NCBI RefSeq assembly: GCF_947501225.1
Contig: NZ_CANMUW010000003.1
Span: forward strand, 124,001-188,000
Source of the DNA: an uncultured Shewanella sp.
GTDB lineage: Bacteria; Pseudomonadota; Gammaproteobacteria; Enterobacterales; Shewanellaceae
Direction of reading: 5' to 3'
DNA: 64,000 bases
Part shown: positions 44,101-52,828 of the stretch, one piece after another
Position numbering within the stretch: the first letter of the stretch is position 1
Layout: every line of letters begins with the position of its first letter
Notes under the pieces: generated by a model
The model's input: the letters and a program-made list of their open reading frames with translations, nothing else
Told to the model about the DNA's origin: nothing
The model's database searches: none
Translations under genes and position numbers: made by a program

Positions 44101-45439
44101 GGACTGGTCGACTCAGGGGCTGAAGATGGTTGCGAGTAAGTTTTATATCGCACCCAGCTTGAAAGAGGAGTCTCAGGCCGACTTTAAATCAGATACCGTG
44201 CTCAATAACCTGCCGCCACTTGCACTGGATGTGGATGATTTTCGTCTCTATGGCAAGCCGTTGGGTCACCTGGTACTGCAGGGAACGCCTCAGGAGGGTC
44301 ACTACCAGATACAGACTCTCTCACTCACGACACCCGATGTGAAGCTCAGTGGCACTGGCGCATGGAAAAACAGCGCAGGGGAGAATCTTACCGAGTTTAA
44401 TGTGAAGTTAGAGGCAACAAAATTTGATGCTATATCTTCGATTCTCGATATGGATCCCGGGCTTAAGGATGCTCCGGTTGAGCTGGACGCCACTATCTCC
44501 TGGCAGGGAGCACCCTATGCCTTCTCACTGGAGTCGCTCAACGGCAACATTAATTTCGAGCTGGGTAAGGGGCATCTGTCAGAGGTGAGTGACAAAGGAG
44601 CCAGAATCTTCTCGCTGTTCAGCTTGGACTCCCTGCTCAGAAAGTTATCTCTGGACTTCTCAGATGTCTTTGGTAAAGGGCTCTACTTTAACTCCTTCAC
44701 CGGCACCCTGAAGATAGATAACGGCGTCATCAAGACCCGCGATACCGAGATGGATGCCGTCGCGGGAAATATGAAGGTCAGGGGCTATACAGACTTAGTC
44801 ACCGAGAGCCTGAACTACGATATCCGTTTCGTGCCGCAACTGGCTTCCAGTGTACCGACCGTGGTATTGCTCACCACAGGCGGTTGGACACTGGGCATAG
44901 GCGCATTCGCCCTGACTAAAGTGCTTGAGCCCGTTATCGAGGTGATCACCGAGCTCAGATTCAGATTAACCGGAACCATGTCCGAGCCTAAGTTAGAAGA
45001 GCTGGAGCGTAAGAGTAAAGAGATAGAGATCCCCGAGTCTGCACTGCCCCGCAAAGGTGAGGAGCAGGCCGATAAACAGCCGGCAGATTCTAGCCCGGTT
45101 AAACAGCAGGGAGTCGAGACGCCCGAATCAGAGATTCGCAAGCCGGAACCTGAGCAACCCCTTAATGAGGGCCAGCAAGAGGGGGAAGAAGAGAAGCAGC
45201 AGTCTGGCGCTCCGGTAAAGATGACCGAATCGGGAGTTGAAATTCTTGCACCAAGAGTGATTGAGGTGCCAGACTTTAAGGAGGCTCAAGCGCCATTTCC
45301 TCCTGCGAGCAATGAAGGCAGAGAAGATAAAAGCGAGAGTCGAATAGAGAGGGAAGCCATAGATGCAGATCAGTCTGTTACAGTGCCAAAGCAGTCGAGA
45401 CGTAGCGCAAAACCTACAGTTTATCGAGTCGCAGCTTGA
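41168..45439 (+). CDS. yhdP: YhdP-family AsmA-like lipid transport protein
   Basis: A 1423-residue inner-membrane-anchored protein of the AsmA-like family (YhdP, DUF3971 and AsmA-2 domains), which in E. coli forms a periplasm-spanning bridge moving phospholipids to the outer membrane together with TamB and YdbH. GTG start overlapping the rng stop; one N-terminal membrane span (about 14-36). A long repeating beta structure follows to about residue 1270, with the C-terminal part D-I-R-F-V-P-Q-L-A-S-S and T-K-V-L-E-P conserved. The last about 140 residues are a low-complexity E/Q/P/K tail. The extreme 3' end overlaps the next gene by 77 bases. Confidence 0.93.
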   Translation: MPRQFCPRKFSRYCWQTLAVILVLFALAVSLFRGLLPQLTEVRQDLVNYIEDEYQVQVSVGELNAEWQAFGPALTVKELVLPPQERLPFTLVIRGVHVKLDFWESLMTTSPQIENVIFEGVEVGLDLDKLNQVESRTNSAEIDTDWLYSLLLEQLEHFSISEGSLQLLSKHHDFSPIYVKDLRWQNSSGKHQGQGKLYLDEKASEVEQLSLSLQVNGSGFRPDNLTGQIYLAASSLDLGEWASRQKNPYDNKSKLPLEGVVNLQAWLSLSERSIESGLIQFEPSWLEWQLSGQEQHFEIKGGQLEWLPTESGWQLSSRNLEFETNERPWPELNFIAEQRGSRLSAYLNRLDTSSLLPLLPLVPAVDLHLLKTWQSVAPQGYLDNIKLSVDDERQPQLSVDVAQLQWQRFDGIPGSSPLDLKVAWYDDALYFSAPQQDYTLDFGAAFKAPITLSGAAFDAKFNTETSELTLPHLKLANKDIGLDASMKMGFAGNTHLALLADVKISDVANAGNYFPLQGMDAELVEYLEAGLVAGNTQDARVVWHGFLNRYPYKDHSGIFQAAFTLSDAEFEFQPDWPPVRSLELSALFENAAMYLTIDNGDLLDVVVDGARINIPELGARSLLEIDAELATKGAAATEVIQASPLADSVGSTLEVVQIQGDVTASLDLSIPLYDGEEEQIRGRVNFDQTPVYISEPGVQLDGVTGQVSFVNEVVKGKDIKALLYQQPVSLSFDTEQVRDNYGLNLDLNGVWQLDALPPELDNPLMEFYSGEVSWDGAMTLIFDQTGYRIQAQVNSDLLGTELMLPAPFTKAAGEKRRLSAELIGDNKQSSLGIKLGKQMEFWGGFDIESGDQLHHFDLLLGRLFKPGDQLKRDNGHLQLDIAQTEFSPWLPVITSFIASGETGGETEAGAGVESDSQLEGEQARGFFPPLVSIDAQIADLNLMGQQLSELTIAAKPNEQAWRFEAMSNEFDGRIDFYPDWSTQGLKMVASKFYIAPSLKEESQADFKSDTVLNNLPPLALDVDDFRLYGKPLGHLVLQGTPQEGHYQIQTLSLTTPDVKLSGTGAWKNSAGENLTEFNVKLEATKFDAISSILDMDPGLKDAPVELDATISWQGAPYAFSLESLNGNINFELGKGHLSEVSDKGARIFSLFSLDSLLRKLSLDFSDVFGKGLYFNSFTGTLKIDNGVIKTRDTEMDAVAGNMKVRGYTDLVTESLNYDIRFVPQLASSVPTVVLLTTGGWTLGIGAFALTKVLEPVIEVITELRFRLTGTMSEPKLEELERKSKEIEIPESALPRKGEEQADKQPADSSPVKQQGVETPESEIRKPEPEQPLNEGQQEGEEEKQQSGAPVKMTESGVEILAPRVIEVPDFKEAQAPFPPASNEGREDKSESRIEREAIDADQSVTVPKQSRRSAKPTVYRVAA

Positions 45440-46208
45440 CCTTCTGCCCAGAGTGGCGGGAGAGGAGCAGCTGGTTGTGTTGCCCGAATGCTGTTTGCTG
45501 TTTGGTGGCCACGAGAGCCAGCAGGGTGAGTATCTGCTTAACTGTGGCTCAGAAGAGAGCCCCCTTAAATCGGCGATGTCAGATCTGGCAAAAAAGTTTA
45601 ATGTCTACCTTGTCGCCGGGACCATCCCGGTTCTGGCGGAGGATAAAAGGGTTTATAGCCGTACTTATCTGTTTGACAGTGCAGGTAAAGTTTTAGGTAA
45701 TTACGATAAGCTTCACCTGTTCGATGTCGATGTTTCCGATGGCACCAAAGAGTATCGCGAGAGTGATACCTTCTGTCCCGGTGATAAAATTAGTGTAATT
45801 GACACCCCCTTTGGTAAGTTAGGTCTAGCGATATGTTACGATCTGCGGTTTCCTGACCTGTTCAGGGCGATGAGGGAAGCCGGTGCCGAGCTGATCGCAC
45901 TGCCTGCGGCCTTTACTAAGGTAACCGGAGCCGCACACTGGCAACCCTTGATTCAGGCCAGGGCGATAGAGACACAATGTTTCATTCTTGCTGCGGCTCA
46001 ATGGGGGCAGCATAACCGCGGCAGCCGGGAGACCTGGGGACAGAGCATGATCGTAGACCCCTGGGGAAGGGTTATGGCTGAGAAGATGTCAGGCTGTGGC
46101 TGGGTTCAGGCGACGCTGGACAGGAGTGAACTGGAGCTGATCCGGCAACAGATGCCGGTATCGGAACATAATCGCTTTGCTCCGCCGCAGTTACAAAAAA
46201 TTAGATAA
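45363..46208 (+). CDS. carbon-nitrogen hydrolase (nitrilase superfamily, Nit-like)
   Basis: A 281-residue cytoplasmic amidase of the nitrilase superfamily with the full catalytic triad: Glu42 in V-V-L-P-E-C-C, Lys116 in N-Y-D-K-L-H-L-F-D, and Cys158 in L-A-I-C-Y-D-L-R-F-P. This pattern and the gene neighbourhood fit the Nit1/YbeM group; deaminated-glutathione amidase is the best guess for activity but is not proven. The start is well fixed because the first strand (M-Q-I-S-L-L-Q-C) begins at the ATG, which lies within yhdP in another frame. tldD follows 83 bp later. Confidence 0.92.
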   Translation: MQISLLQCQSSRDVAQNLQFIESQLDLLPRVAGEEQLVVLPECCLLFGGHESQQGEYLLNCGSEESPLKSAMSDLAKKFNVYLVAGTIPVLAEDKRVYSRTYLFDSAGKVLGNYDKLHLFDVDVSDGTKEYRESDTFCPGDKISVIDTPFGKLGLAICYDLRFPDLFRAMREAGAELIALPAAFTKVTGAAHWQPLIQARAIETQCFILAAAQWGQHNRGSRETWGQSMIVDPWGRVMAEKMSGCGWVQATLDRSELELIRQQMPVSEHNRFAPPQLQKIR

Positions 46209-46291
46209 GAGTCTGGGTTCTTGTTTCCCGGGCTCTTCTTACAGAGATTAAGCGTGATTAAGCTCAAGTGAGCAAAAAGAGAGAACTATTA

Positions 46292-47740
46292 ATGCCATTT
46301 TTAACTCAAGTAGAAGCAAGCTTACTGCAAGATGGACAGTCACTGAATGATCTACAGGGCTACCTCAACTCCATTCATCAGCACAATGTCGATTTTTCAG
46401 ATCTCTACTTTCAGGGAAGCCGCCATGAGTCTTGGGTATTAGAAGATGGCATAGTAAAAGAGGGCAGTTTCCATATCGAACGTGGGGTGGGTGTGCGTGC
46501 GATTACCGGTGAGAAGACCGGATTTGCCTATGCCGATGAGATCACGCCTGCGGCGCTCAAAGCCTCGGCAGAAGCCGCCCGCAGTATTGCCGTTGCCGGT
46601 AAAAATAAAACCGTGCAGGCATGGAAGAAGCAGGAGGTGAAAGCCCTCTACCAGAGTGCCGATCCGATTGCTGCCATGGAAGAGGTGAAAAAAATAGCCC
46701 TCTTGAAACAGGCCGATGCATATATCCGTAGTCTCGATGACCGTATCATTCAAGTCGTGGTCAGCCTTTCAGGCGTACACGAAGAGATATTAGTTGCCGC
46801 CAGCGATGGCACTCTTGCCGCCGATATTCGCCCTCTGGTGCGATTCAACTGTAGTGTGATTTTAGAGGAGGAGGGTAAACGTGAGCGTGGCGCCAGTGGC
46901 GGCGGTGGGCGTCATGGTTATGATGTGTTGATGAGTAATGATGATGCGGGCCTGCCTGCCTGCTTCTCCTTCGCCCGTGAGGCGGTTCGTCAGGCATCGG
47001 TAAACCTTAATGCCATCGATGCCCCGGCCGGGCAGATGCCTGTCGTTCTCGGTGCGGGTTGGCCCGGTGTCTTGCTTCATGAAGCTGTCGGTCATGGGCT
47101 GGAGGGAGACTTTAACCGCAAGGGAAGCAGTGCATTCAGCGGTATGGTAGGCCAGCAGGTCGCTTCTGAGCTGGTCACCGTGGTCGATGATGGCACCATA
47201 GCGAATCGTCGCGGTTCTCTGAGTATCGATGATGAAGGTGTCGCAACCCAGAAAACGGTTCTGATTGAAGACGGGATCTTAAAGGGCTATATGCAGGATA
47301 AACTCAATGCCCGCCTGATGGGGGGATCATCGACAGGTAACGGACGCCGCGAATCCTATGCGCATCTGCCTATGCCGAGAATGACCAACACTTATATGGA
47401 GGCGGGTGACAGCGATCCTCAGGAGATGATCAAGTCGGTAGAGAAGGGGATCTACGCACCTAACTTCGGTGGTGGCCAGGTCGATATCACCTCGGGTAAG
47501 TTTGTCTTCTCAGCTTCAGAAGCCTATCTGATCGAGAAGGGTGAGATCACCCGGGCAATCAAGGGGGCTACCCTGATAGGCAACGGCCCCGAGGCTATGG
47601 GGCAGATCTCCATGGTGGGTAACGATCTCGAACTGGATAAAGGTGTCGGCGTCTGTGGTAAGGATGGCCAGAGTGTGCCTGTCGGAGTGGGCCAGCCATC
47701 ATTGAAACTCGACAGTCTGACAGTGGGTGGAACCGCTTAA
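46292..47740 (+). CDS. tldD: metalloprotease subunit TldD
   Basis: Catalytic subunit of the TldD-TldE (PmbA) heterodimeric zinc protease, which trims small unfolded peptides, for example the microcin B17 leader and CcdA. From the ATG at 46292 it has 482 residues, close to E. coli TldD; a GTG eight codons upstream is possible. The zinc motif [11 protein letters not shown] is intact at about residue 264. The glycine-rich [11 protein letters not shown] and R-M-T-N-T-Y-M segments of the family are present. Its partner pmbA lies 8.5 kb downstream beyond an apparent accessory insertion. Confidence 0.97.
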   Translation: MPFLTQVEASLLQDGQSLNDLQGYLNSIHQHNVDFSDLYFQGSRHESWVLEDGIVKEGSFHIERGVGVRAITGEKTGFAYADEITPAALKASAEAARSIAVAGKNKTVQAWKKQEVKALYQSADPIAAMEEVKKIALLKQADAYIRSLDDRIIQVVVSLSGVHEEILVAASDGTLAADIRPLVRFNCSVILEEEGKRERGASGGGGRHGYDVLMSNDDAGLPACFSFAREAVRQASVNLNAIDAPAGQMPVVLGAGWPGVLLHEAVGHGLEGDFNRKGSSAFSGMVGQQVASELVTVVDDGTIANRRGSLSIDDEGVATQKTVLIEDGILKGYMQDKLNARLMGGSSTGNGRRESYAHLPMPRMTNTYMEAGDSDPQEMIKSVEKGIYAPNFGGGQVDITSGKFVFSASEAYLIEKGEITRAIKGATLIGNGPEAMGQISMVGNDLELDKGVGVCGKDGQSVPVGVGQPSLKLDSLTVGGTA

Positions 47741-47822
47741 TTTCTCTCGTGATCTAATAAAGTAGGTGCCCGGATTTAGCTTTTAGGATCTGGCTCCTAC
47801 TCTTGCCGGTTAAAAAATGTTA

Positions 47823-47865
47823 GCATTCGCCAAGGAATTTAGAGTAAACACTCTAGGTCGAATGC
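47823..47865 (+). promoter_or_regulatory. nested dyads in the leader of the exporter operon
   Basis: An outer perfect 7-bp inverted repeat gcattcg/cgaatgc (47823-47829 with 47859-47865) encloses an inner perfect dyad tagagt-aaac-actcta (47840-47855). The set ends two bases before the ribosome-binding site of the TolC-family gene. It could be a TetR-type operator or an RNA hairpin hiding the ribosome-binding site; no regulator gene is adjacent. Confidence 0.5.
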
Positions 47866-47877
47866 AGAGGAAAGGGG

Positions 47878-49299
47878 ATGAAGTTTTCACATATAGCCTT
47901 ATTGTCGCTGGCGGCACTAGGGCCTTTCACGGCTGGGGCGAAAGAGATGGGGTTCTCTCAAGCCTGGCAACAGCTGCTGACGGTAAGCGATAAGCTGCAG
48001 GCCGGTGCCCAGGAGGTTAATCGCGCCGAGGCCGAGCATGAAGCCGGAAAAGATCTCTATCTTCCCTCAATCAGCCTCAACGGCAGCTATACCCGACTAG
48101 AGAAACCGATAGAGTTGGATCTTAAGGATCTTAATCCACTCGCCTCTATGGATCCCGCTACGCTGCCACCGTCAATCGGTGGTGCTCTTGCCGGTATTCC
48201 AGGATCCATGTTTGTCACTCAGTTTACCGAACAGGATATCTTCCGCTCCAGCCTGCAGGCCATGTGGCCCATCTATACGGGAGGCAAGATCACTGCGGCT
48301 CAGGCGATCCATGCCGCTCACGTGATAGAGAAAGAGCAGCAGTTACAACTCTCTACCAGAGAGCTCTTCACTCAGTTGGTGGATCGCTACTATGGCGTCG
48401 CCGTGACTCAAGCGCTCGTGACAACCCGTGGTGAACTGGTCTCCTCCCTCGAGAAGCATGCCAGTCATGCGCTTAAACTCGAAGAGCAGGGACAGATAGC
48501 GAAGGTCGAACGGCTCAATGCGCAGGTTGCATTGGAAAATGCCCGGGTTAATTACACCAGTGCTCAGCGTCAGGCCGAGATGGCGGTTATCGCCCTGTCA
48601 CGTATGTTGCACGAGCAGGAGGTCGATACCAGCTCCACCCTCTTCATGCTCACCGACGCGCCCTCACTGCCACAGCTGAGCCGGTTAACTATGGTTCAGC
48701 ATCCGGCCCTAAAGCTGCTTGAGGCCAAGGAGGAGCAGGCCAACGGATTGATCGATCTGGAGAAAGGTAAGTATCACCCCACGGTATTCCTCTATGGTAA
48801 TTACACCCTATATGAAGACGACAGCCTGTTTTCTAAGATGGAGCCCGACTGGATGCTTGGCGTGGGAGTGAAAGTGCCCCTGTTGAGCCGTGACGGACGC
48901 AGCGGTAAGGTGCAGGCGGCTAAGAGTGCGCTGCTACAGGCCAGATATACCAAGGCTCAGACACGCCAGGACCTCAGTCTGCTGCTGGATCAGAGTTATC
49001 GTCAGCTGCTCCAGGCACAGGAGGAGGTGCAGTCACTGGAGACATCTATTGCACTGGCACAGGAAAATAAGCGTTTAAGGGATCTGGCTTTTCGTCAGGG
49101 ACTTTCGACCTCGATCGATAAGGTTGATGCTGAGTTAAAGCTTACTGCGGTCGAAACACAGCAGCTAGGTGCTAAATATCGTTATATTCAGGCATATGCC
49201 AGACTCATGGCCATCAGCGGTCAATTGGAAGAATTTTTAGGTCGCAGCGTCGGTCACAGGGCCAAAGTTGCGATGCAGGAGAGTAACAATGCAGGCTAA
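47878..49299 (+). CDS. TolC-family outer membrane efflux protein
   Basis: A 473-residue outer-membrane factor forming a trimeric channel-tunnel. A signal peptide (1-21, ending T-A-G-A) is followed by two homologous halves with long helices (A-x-x-E-V-N-R-A-E-A-E and L-E-A-K-E-E-Q-A-N) and beta segments such as L-P-S-I-S-L-N-G-S-Y and T-V-F-L-Y-G-N-Y-T. The strong ribosome-binding site GAGGAAAGGGG fixes the ATG. It is first in a four-gene operon with an HlyD protein and two ABC-2-type membrane proteins, so all envelope parts of a tripartite exporter are encoded together. Confidence 0.93.
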   Translation: MKFSHIALLSLAALGPFTAGAKEMGFSQAWQQLLTVSDKLQAGAQEVNRAEAEHEAGKDLYLPSISLNGSYTRLEKPIELDLKDLNPLASMDPATLPPSIGGALAGIPGSMFVTQFTEQDIFRSSLQAMWPIYTGGKITAAQAIHAAHVIEKEQQLQLSTRELFTQLVDRYYGVAVTQALVTTRGELVSSLEKHASHALKLEEQGQIAKVERLNAQVALENARVNYTSAQRQAEMAVIALSRMLHEQEVDTSSTLFMLTDAPSLPQLSRLTMVQHPALKLLEAKEEQANGLIDLEKGKYHPTVFLYGNYTLYEDDSLFSKMEPDWMLGVGVKVPLLSRDGRSGKVQAAKSALLQARYTKAQTRQDLSLLLDQSYRQLLQAQEEVQSLETSIALAQENKRLRDLAFRQGLSTSIDKVDAELKLTAVETQQLGAKYRYIQAYARLMAISGQLEEFLGRSVGHRAKVAMQESNNAG

Positions 49300-50260
49300 T
49301 CGTATTATTGGGGTCGTGGCACTTATTGGTCTGGTCGGTGCATTAGGCTACGGCTTAAAACTGGCCTATACACCTCAGGATGAACGCATACAGGGGCAGG
49401 TTGAGGCGAGAGAGTACAACATCTCCTCCAAGGTGCCGGGTCGGGTCGAACAGGTGTTAGTGCGTCGTGGTGATAGAGTCGAAGCCGGCGATCTCCTGTT
49501 TGCTATCGATAGCCCCGAGCTGAATGCCAAACTGATGCAGGCAGAGGGGGGCAGAGATGCGGCCCAGGCGATGCAGCTGGAAGCCGACACAGGTGCGCGA
49601 AAGCAGCAGGTGATGGCGTCCAGAGAGCAGTGGCTGAAGGCGCAGGCGGCGGCCACGCTGGCCAAGACCACCTATGACAGAGTCGAGGTTCTGTTTGTCG
49701 AGGGGGTACTGGCAAGGCAGAAACGCGATGAGGCGTTCACTCAATGGCAGGCCGCCAAGTATACCGAGCAGGCCGCCCTGGCCATGTATGAGATGGCGGC
49801 AGAAGGGGCCCGTGAAGAGACAAAGGCTGCCGCCGCCGGTAACGCCCGCATGGCGGAAGGTGCGGTAAATGAGGTGAGTGCGATACTGGCGGACAGCCAG
49901 ATGCGTGCGCCCAAGTCCGGTGAGATCAGCGAAGTACTACTGCAGCCCGGTGAACTTGCCCCGAGTGGATTCCCTGTGGTGAGTGTCATCGATATGGATG
50001 ATGCCTGGGCCGTGTTTCAGGTACGTGAAGATCAGTTGAAAGACTTCAAGATGGGTCAGAAGCACCTCATCTTCATTCCGGCTCTGGGGGGAGAATATGA
50101 GTTCTCGGTGACCCATATCAGCGTGATGGGAGAGTTCGCCACCTGGCGGGCCACCGAGAGCGGCCATGACTTCGATATGCGTACCTTCGAGATGGAGCTT
50201 CGGCCCGTTAACACGATTCCCGATCTCAGAGTCGGCATGACAGCCTTGATGGCGCAATAA
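49289..50260 (+). CDS. HlyD-family periplasmic adaptor
   Basis: A 323-residue membrane-fusion protein starting at the ATG at 49289, 11 bases inside the TolC-family gene, behind AGGAGAGT. One N-terminal membrane span (about 5-25), then the biotinyl-lipoyl half motif V-E-A-R-E-Y-N-I-S-S-K-V-P-G-R-V, a coiled-coil hairpin (about 75-190, alanine-rich) and the second half motif M-R-A-P-K-S-G-E-I-S-E-V-L, then a beta-barrel. It links the TolC-family channel to the inner-membrane components encoded next. Confidence 0.92.
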   Translation: MQANRIIGVVALIGLVGALGYGLKLAYTPQDERIQGQVEAREYNISSKVPGRVEQVLVRRGDRVEAGDLLFAIDSPELNAKLMQAEGGRDAAQAMQLEADTGARKQQVMASREQWLKAQAAATLAKTTYDRVEVLFVEGVLARQKRDEAFTQWQAAKYTEQAALAMYEMAAEGAREETKAAAAGNARMAEGAVNEVSAILADSQMRAPKSGEISEVLLQPGELAPSGFPVVSVIDMDDAWAVFQVREDQLKDFKMGQKHLIFIPALGGEYEFSVTHISVMGEFATWRATESGHDFDMRTFEMELRPVNTIPDLRVGMTALMAQ

Positions 50261-50266
50261 CTCAAA

Positions 50267-51442
50267 GTGCAAACTTCAATGAAGAGCCTGATAGGGCGTG
50301 AACTGAAGGCGCTATGGAACGATCCATGGCAGTTCGCGCTCGTTACCTATATCCCTATTCTGGGTATCATCTCCCTGTGGTGGCTGTTCAGTGCGGGTAT
50401 GCCAAGACAGCTGCCGGTGGCGATCGTGGATCATGATCAGAGCCAGGTAAGCCGCATGCTGACCAGGCGCATTCAGGCGAATCCTGCGGCAAAGACGATA
50501 GGTTATCAGGATATCGCCGGCGCGAAGCGGGCGATGACAGAAGGTGAGGTATATGCCCTGGTGGTGCTGCCACACCGTTTGAACCGGGATCTGCTCACCG
50601 GTCATAGCCCGACCATAGAGATACGCTATAACAGCCAGTTCCTCTTGGTGGGTAAACTGCTTTCGAGTCAGATCCAGCTCAGCCTCTCCGATGGCCTGCT
50701 GCATGCAGCAAACAGGAAGCAGCTGGCCCTTGGTGTACCTAAGGCGCAGGCTGAGATCAACCTTCGTCCGGTGACAAGCCAGACGACAGCACTGTATAAC
50801 TCCAACAGCAACTACATAGGCTTCTTGGTGCCGCCTGTACTGCTTGCGCTGGGACAACTGCTGGCCATGTTGGTATTTGCCAACAGCCTTAATCGTGAGT
50901 TACGACTCAATACCATGAGTGAGTGGTTCACTCTCGGCACCCGGCGTGTGCTGTTTGCCAAGATGCTTGTATACACCCCCTTGATCGTACTGCAGGGACG
51001 CTTCATTCTCGCCGTCCTGTATCAGTTCCTGAATCTTCCTCTGGCGGGGGATTTCGGCTTGTTGCTGGTGGCTCAGGTAGCCATGTTATTGGCCGTCTGG
51101 TTGCTGGTGCTGGTGATCTTCTTCCTGCTGCAGGATTGCGCCAGGGTGATAAGTTTCTGCACCGCACTCTTCGCACCGGCTTTTCCCTTTATGGGGATCA
51201 CCTTTCCCACCCTGGATATGCCGATTCTGGCACAACTTTGGCGCAAGCTGATGCCTTCGAGTCACTATATCGATACCCATGTCGGCGTGGTCAGCTATGG
51301 ACAGGGTTGGGATACGCTAGCCGATCAATTGATTAACTATTGGGGATTTCTGTTTCTTATCCCTGTGATTGTCTTCCTGGCGACCGGAGTCAAGCGTGCA
51401 CATATGGCGGACAAATCCCTGTCACCGGAGGCCACCAGATGA
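50267..51442 (+). CDS. ABC-2 type membrane transport protein 1
   Basis: A 391-residue polytopic protein of the ABC-2 permease family (YhhJ/YbhR-like): membrane helix near 20-42, a large periplasmic domain (about 45-175) containing V-A-I-V-D-H-D-Q-S and S-R-M-L-T-R-R-I, then five helices from about residue 180 to 375. GTG start at 50267, six bases after the HlyD stop; an ATG four codons later is an alternative. No ATP-binding subunit gene is in the operon, so the energy source is not obvious. Its stop overlaps the next gene by four bases. Confidence 0.87.
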   Translation: MQTSMKSLIGRELKALWNDPWQFALVTYIPILGIISLWWLFSAGMPRQLPVAIVDHDQSQVSRMLTRRIQANPAAKTIGYQDIAGAKRAMTEGEVYALVVLPHRLNRDLLTGHSPTIEIRYNSQFLLVGKLLSSQIQLSLSDGLLHAANRKQLALGVPKAQAEINLRPVTSQTTALYNSNSNYIGFLVPPVLLALGQLLAMLVFANSLNRELRLNTMSEWFTLGTRRVLFAKMLVYTPLIVLQGRFILAVLYQFLNLPLAGDFGLLLVAQVAMLLAVWLLVLVIFFLLQDCARVISFCTALFAPAFPFMGITFPTLDMPILAQLWRKLMPSSHYIDTHVGVVSYGQGWDTLADQLINYWGFLFLIPVIVFLATGVKRAHMADKSLSPEATR

Positions 51443-52587
51443 CGTTTTGGCAATTTTTATTGGCGGATCTGCGCGCTATTGTCACCGATAAGGCTATCGC
51501 CATCACCCTGTTCGGCGGTGTGCTCTTCTACTCTGTGCTCTATCCTCTTCCCTACCTGAACCAGGTACCTACCGAGCAGAAGCTGGTGGTCATCGATCAT
51601 GACGGCTCCTCCCTGAGCCGCCGTCTGATAAGACATGCAGATGCCAGCCCCAAAATTACCGTGACCGGCCAGGTGAGCAGTATCGACATGGCTCAGGGCT
51701 GGATTGAGTCCGGCAGGGCCAACGGCTTACTGGTGATCCCCCATGGTTTCAGGAAAGATCTTATGCTGGGACGAGGGGCGACCTTAAGCTATGGCGGCGA
51801 TGCCAACTACTTCCTCATCTATTCCGCCGTGGTAGAGGGCTTGGTATCCGTTGGTCTGGATGCGGGAAAATATGTACAGCTCGTGAGCCTGCTCGCCCAT
51901 GGACAGCATGCCAAGGCCGCAGAACGCAGCTTGAACGCGGTGAAGCTCAACAGTGTGCCCGCCTTCAACCCGAGCCTGGGGTATACCCCCTATGTGGTGC
52001 CTGGAGTACTGCTTTTGGTACTCCACCAGACTCTCTTGATAGGCACCGGCATATTGGGGGCCGGACAGTGGCAAAATCAGGGCTACTGGCGCAGGGTCTC
52101 CCCCTTGATGCTGATTTGCGGACGCATCAGTGTATTCTGCTTAATCTATGCCCTGTTCACCAGCTTGTATGTGGGGCACTGCTATTACTGGTATGGGGTC
52201 AGCGTACAGGCGACTCTGGGGCAGGTGGCGCTGTTTTTGCTCCCATTTTTGCTGTCGACCGCCGTTACCGGCATAGCGTTCAGCTGCCTGTTCACCAGAC
52301 GGGATCTCCCGACTCAGGTACTGCTGCTGGTCTCCATGCCGATCCTGTTTCTGTCAGGTTTTGTATGGCCAGTGGAGTTGATCCCCGAGCCTCTTATCTG
52401 GATCTCTACTATCATTCCGGCGATCCCGGCGATTACTGGTATGCTGCAGCTCAACCAGATGGGTGCCTCGTGGCCAAGTATCATGCCGCTGTGGCTGCAC
52501 CTGTGGGGGCTGTTTGCACTCTTCTTTATGCTGGCCCTCTATGGGGTCAATAAGCGGCTCAAGCGGGAACCGAACGGCGAGTCGTAA
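51439..52587 (+). CDS. ABC-2 type membrane transport protein 2
   Basis: A 382-residue paralogue of the preceding permease with the same topology: early helix (about 20-38), periplasmic domain with V-V-I-D-H-D-G-S-S-L-S-R-R-L, and five C-terminal helices. The ATG at 51439 overlaps the upstream stop (ATGA); an open frame from 51340 is read-through. The two permeases probably form a heterodimer. The substrate is unknown. The operon ends in a REP-type repeat and a strong terminator. Confidence 0.87.
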   Translation: MTFWQFLLADLRAIVTDKAIAITLFGGVLFYSVLYPLPYLNQVPTEQKLVVIDHDGSSLSRRLIRHADASPKITVTGQVSSIDMAQGWIESGRANGLLVIPHGFRKDLMLGRGATLSYGGDANYFLIYSAVVEGLVSVGLDAGKYVQLVSLLAHGQHAKAAERSLNAVKLNSVPAFNPSLGYTPYVVPGVLLLVLHQTLLIGTGILGAGQWQNQGYWRRVSPLMLICGRISVFCLIYALFTSLYVGHCYYWYGVSVQATLGQVALFLLPFLLSTAVTGIAFSCLFTRRDLPTQVLLLVSMPILFLSGFVWPVELIPEPLIWISTIIPAIPAITGMLQLNQMGASWPSIMPLWLHLWGLFALFFMLALYGVNKRLKREPNGES

Positions 52588-52666
52588 GCTGCGAGCTACG
52601 AGCCGAGAGGTGTAGGAGCGGCTTTAGCCGCGAAGCTTCGAGAAGCGGATAGTGATAAGCCGTAAG
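52584..52666. repeat. REP composite A (7-bp units plus GTAG palindrome)
   Basis: Three 7-bp units (about 52584-52604, xxGAGCT type) lead into GTAG (52612-52615) followed by a palindrome gcggct/agccgc (52618-52623 with 52626-52631), then a tail ending ccgtaag. A core of 31 bases (52609-52639) is identical to a second copy at 58852-58882. GTAG before a short GC palindrome is the hallmark of REP sequences handled by REP-associated tyrosine transposases. Confidence 0.85.
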
Positions 52667-52700
52667 TAAAAGCCATTAATCCGATCGCTCCAGACACAAG

Positions 52701-52740
52701 AAAGCCCACTCAGGTTAACAGCCTGAGTGGGCTTTTTAGT
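52701..52740. terminator. strong terminator closing the exporter operon
   Basis: Perfect 14-bp stem aaagcccactcagg/cctgagtgggcttt (52701-52714 with 52722-52735), 7-base loop, T-run on the plus strand. It may also serve the convergent lipoprotein gene, though the minus-strand T-run is weaker. Confidence 0.93.
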
Positions 52741-52828
52741 GGAGCTTGCTCCCGGACATCTTGTTTCTCGATTCTGGGGTGACTCGGTTAAAGCCGGTGG
52801 TCGTTAATCACCAGCTTACAGCCATATC

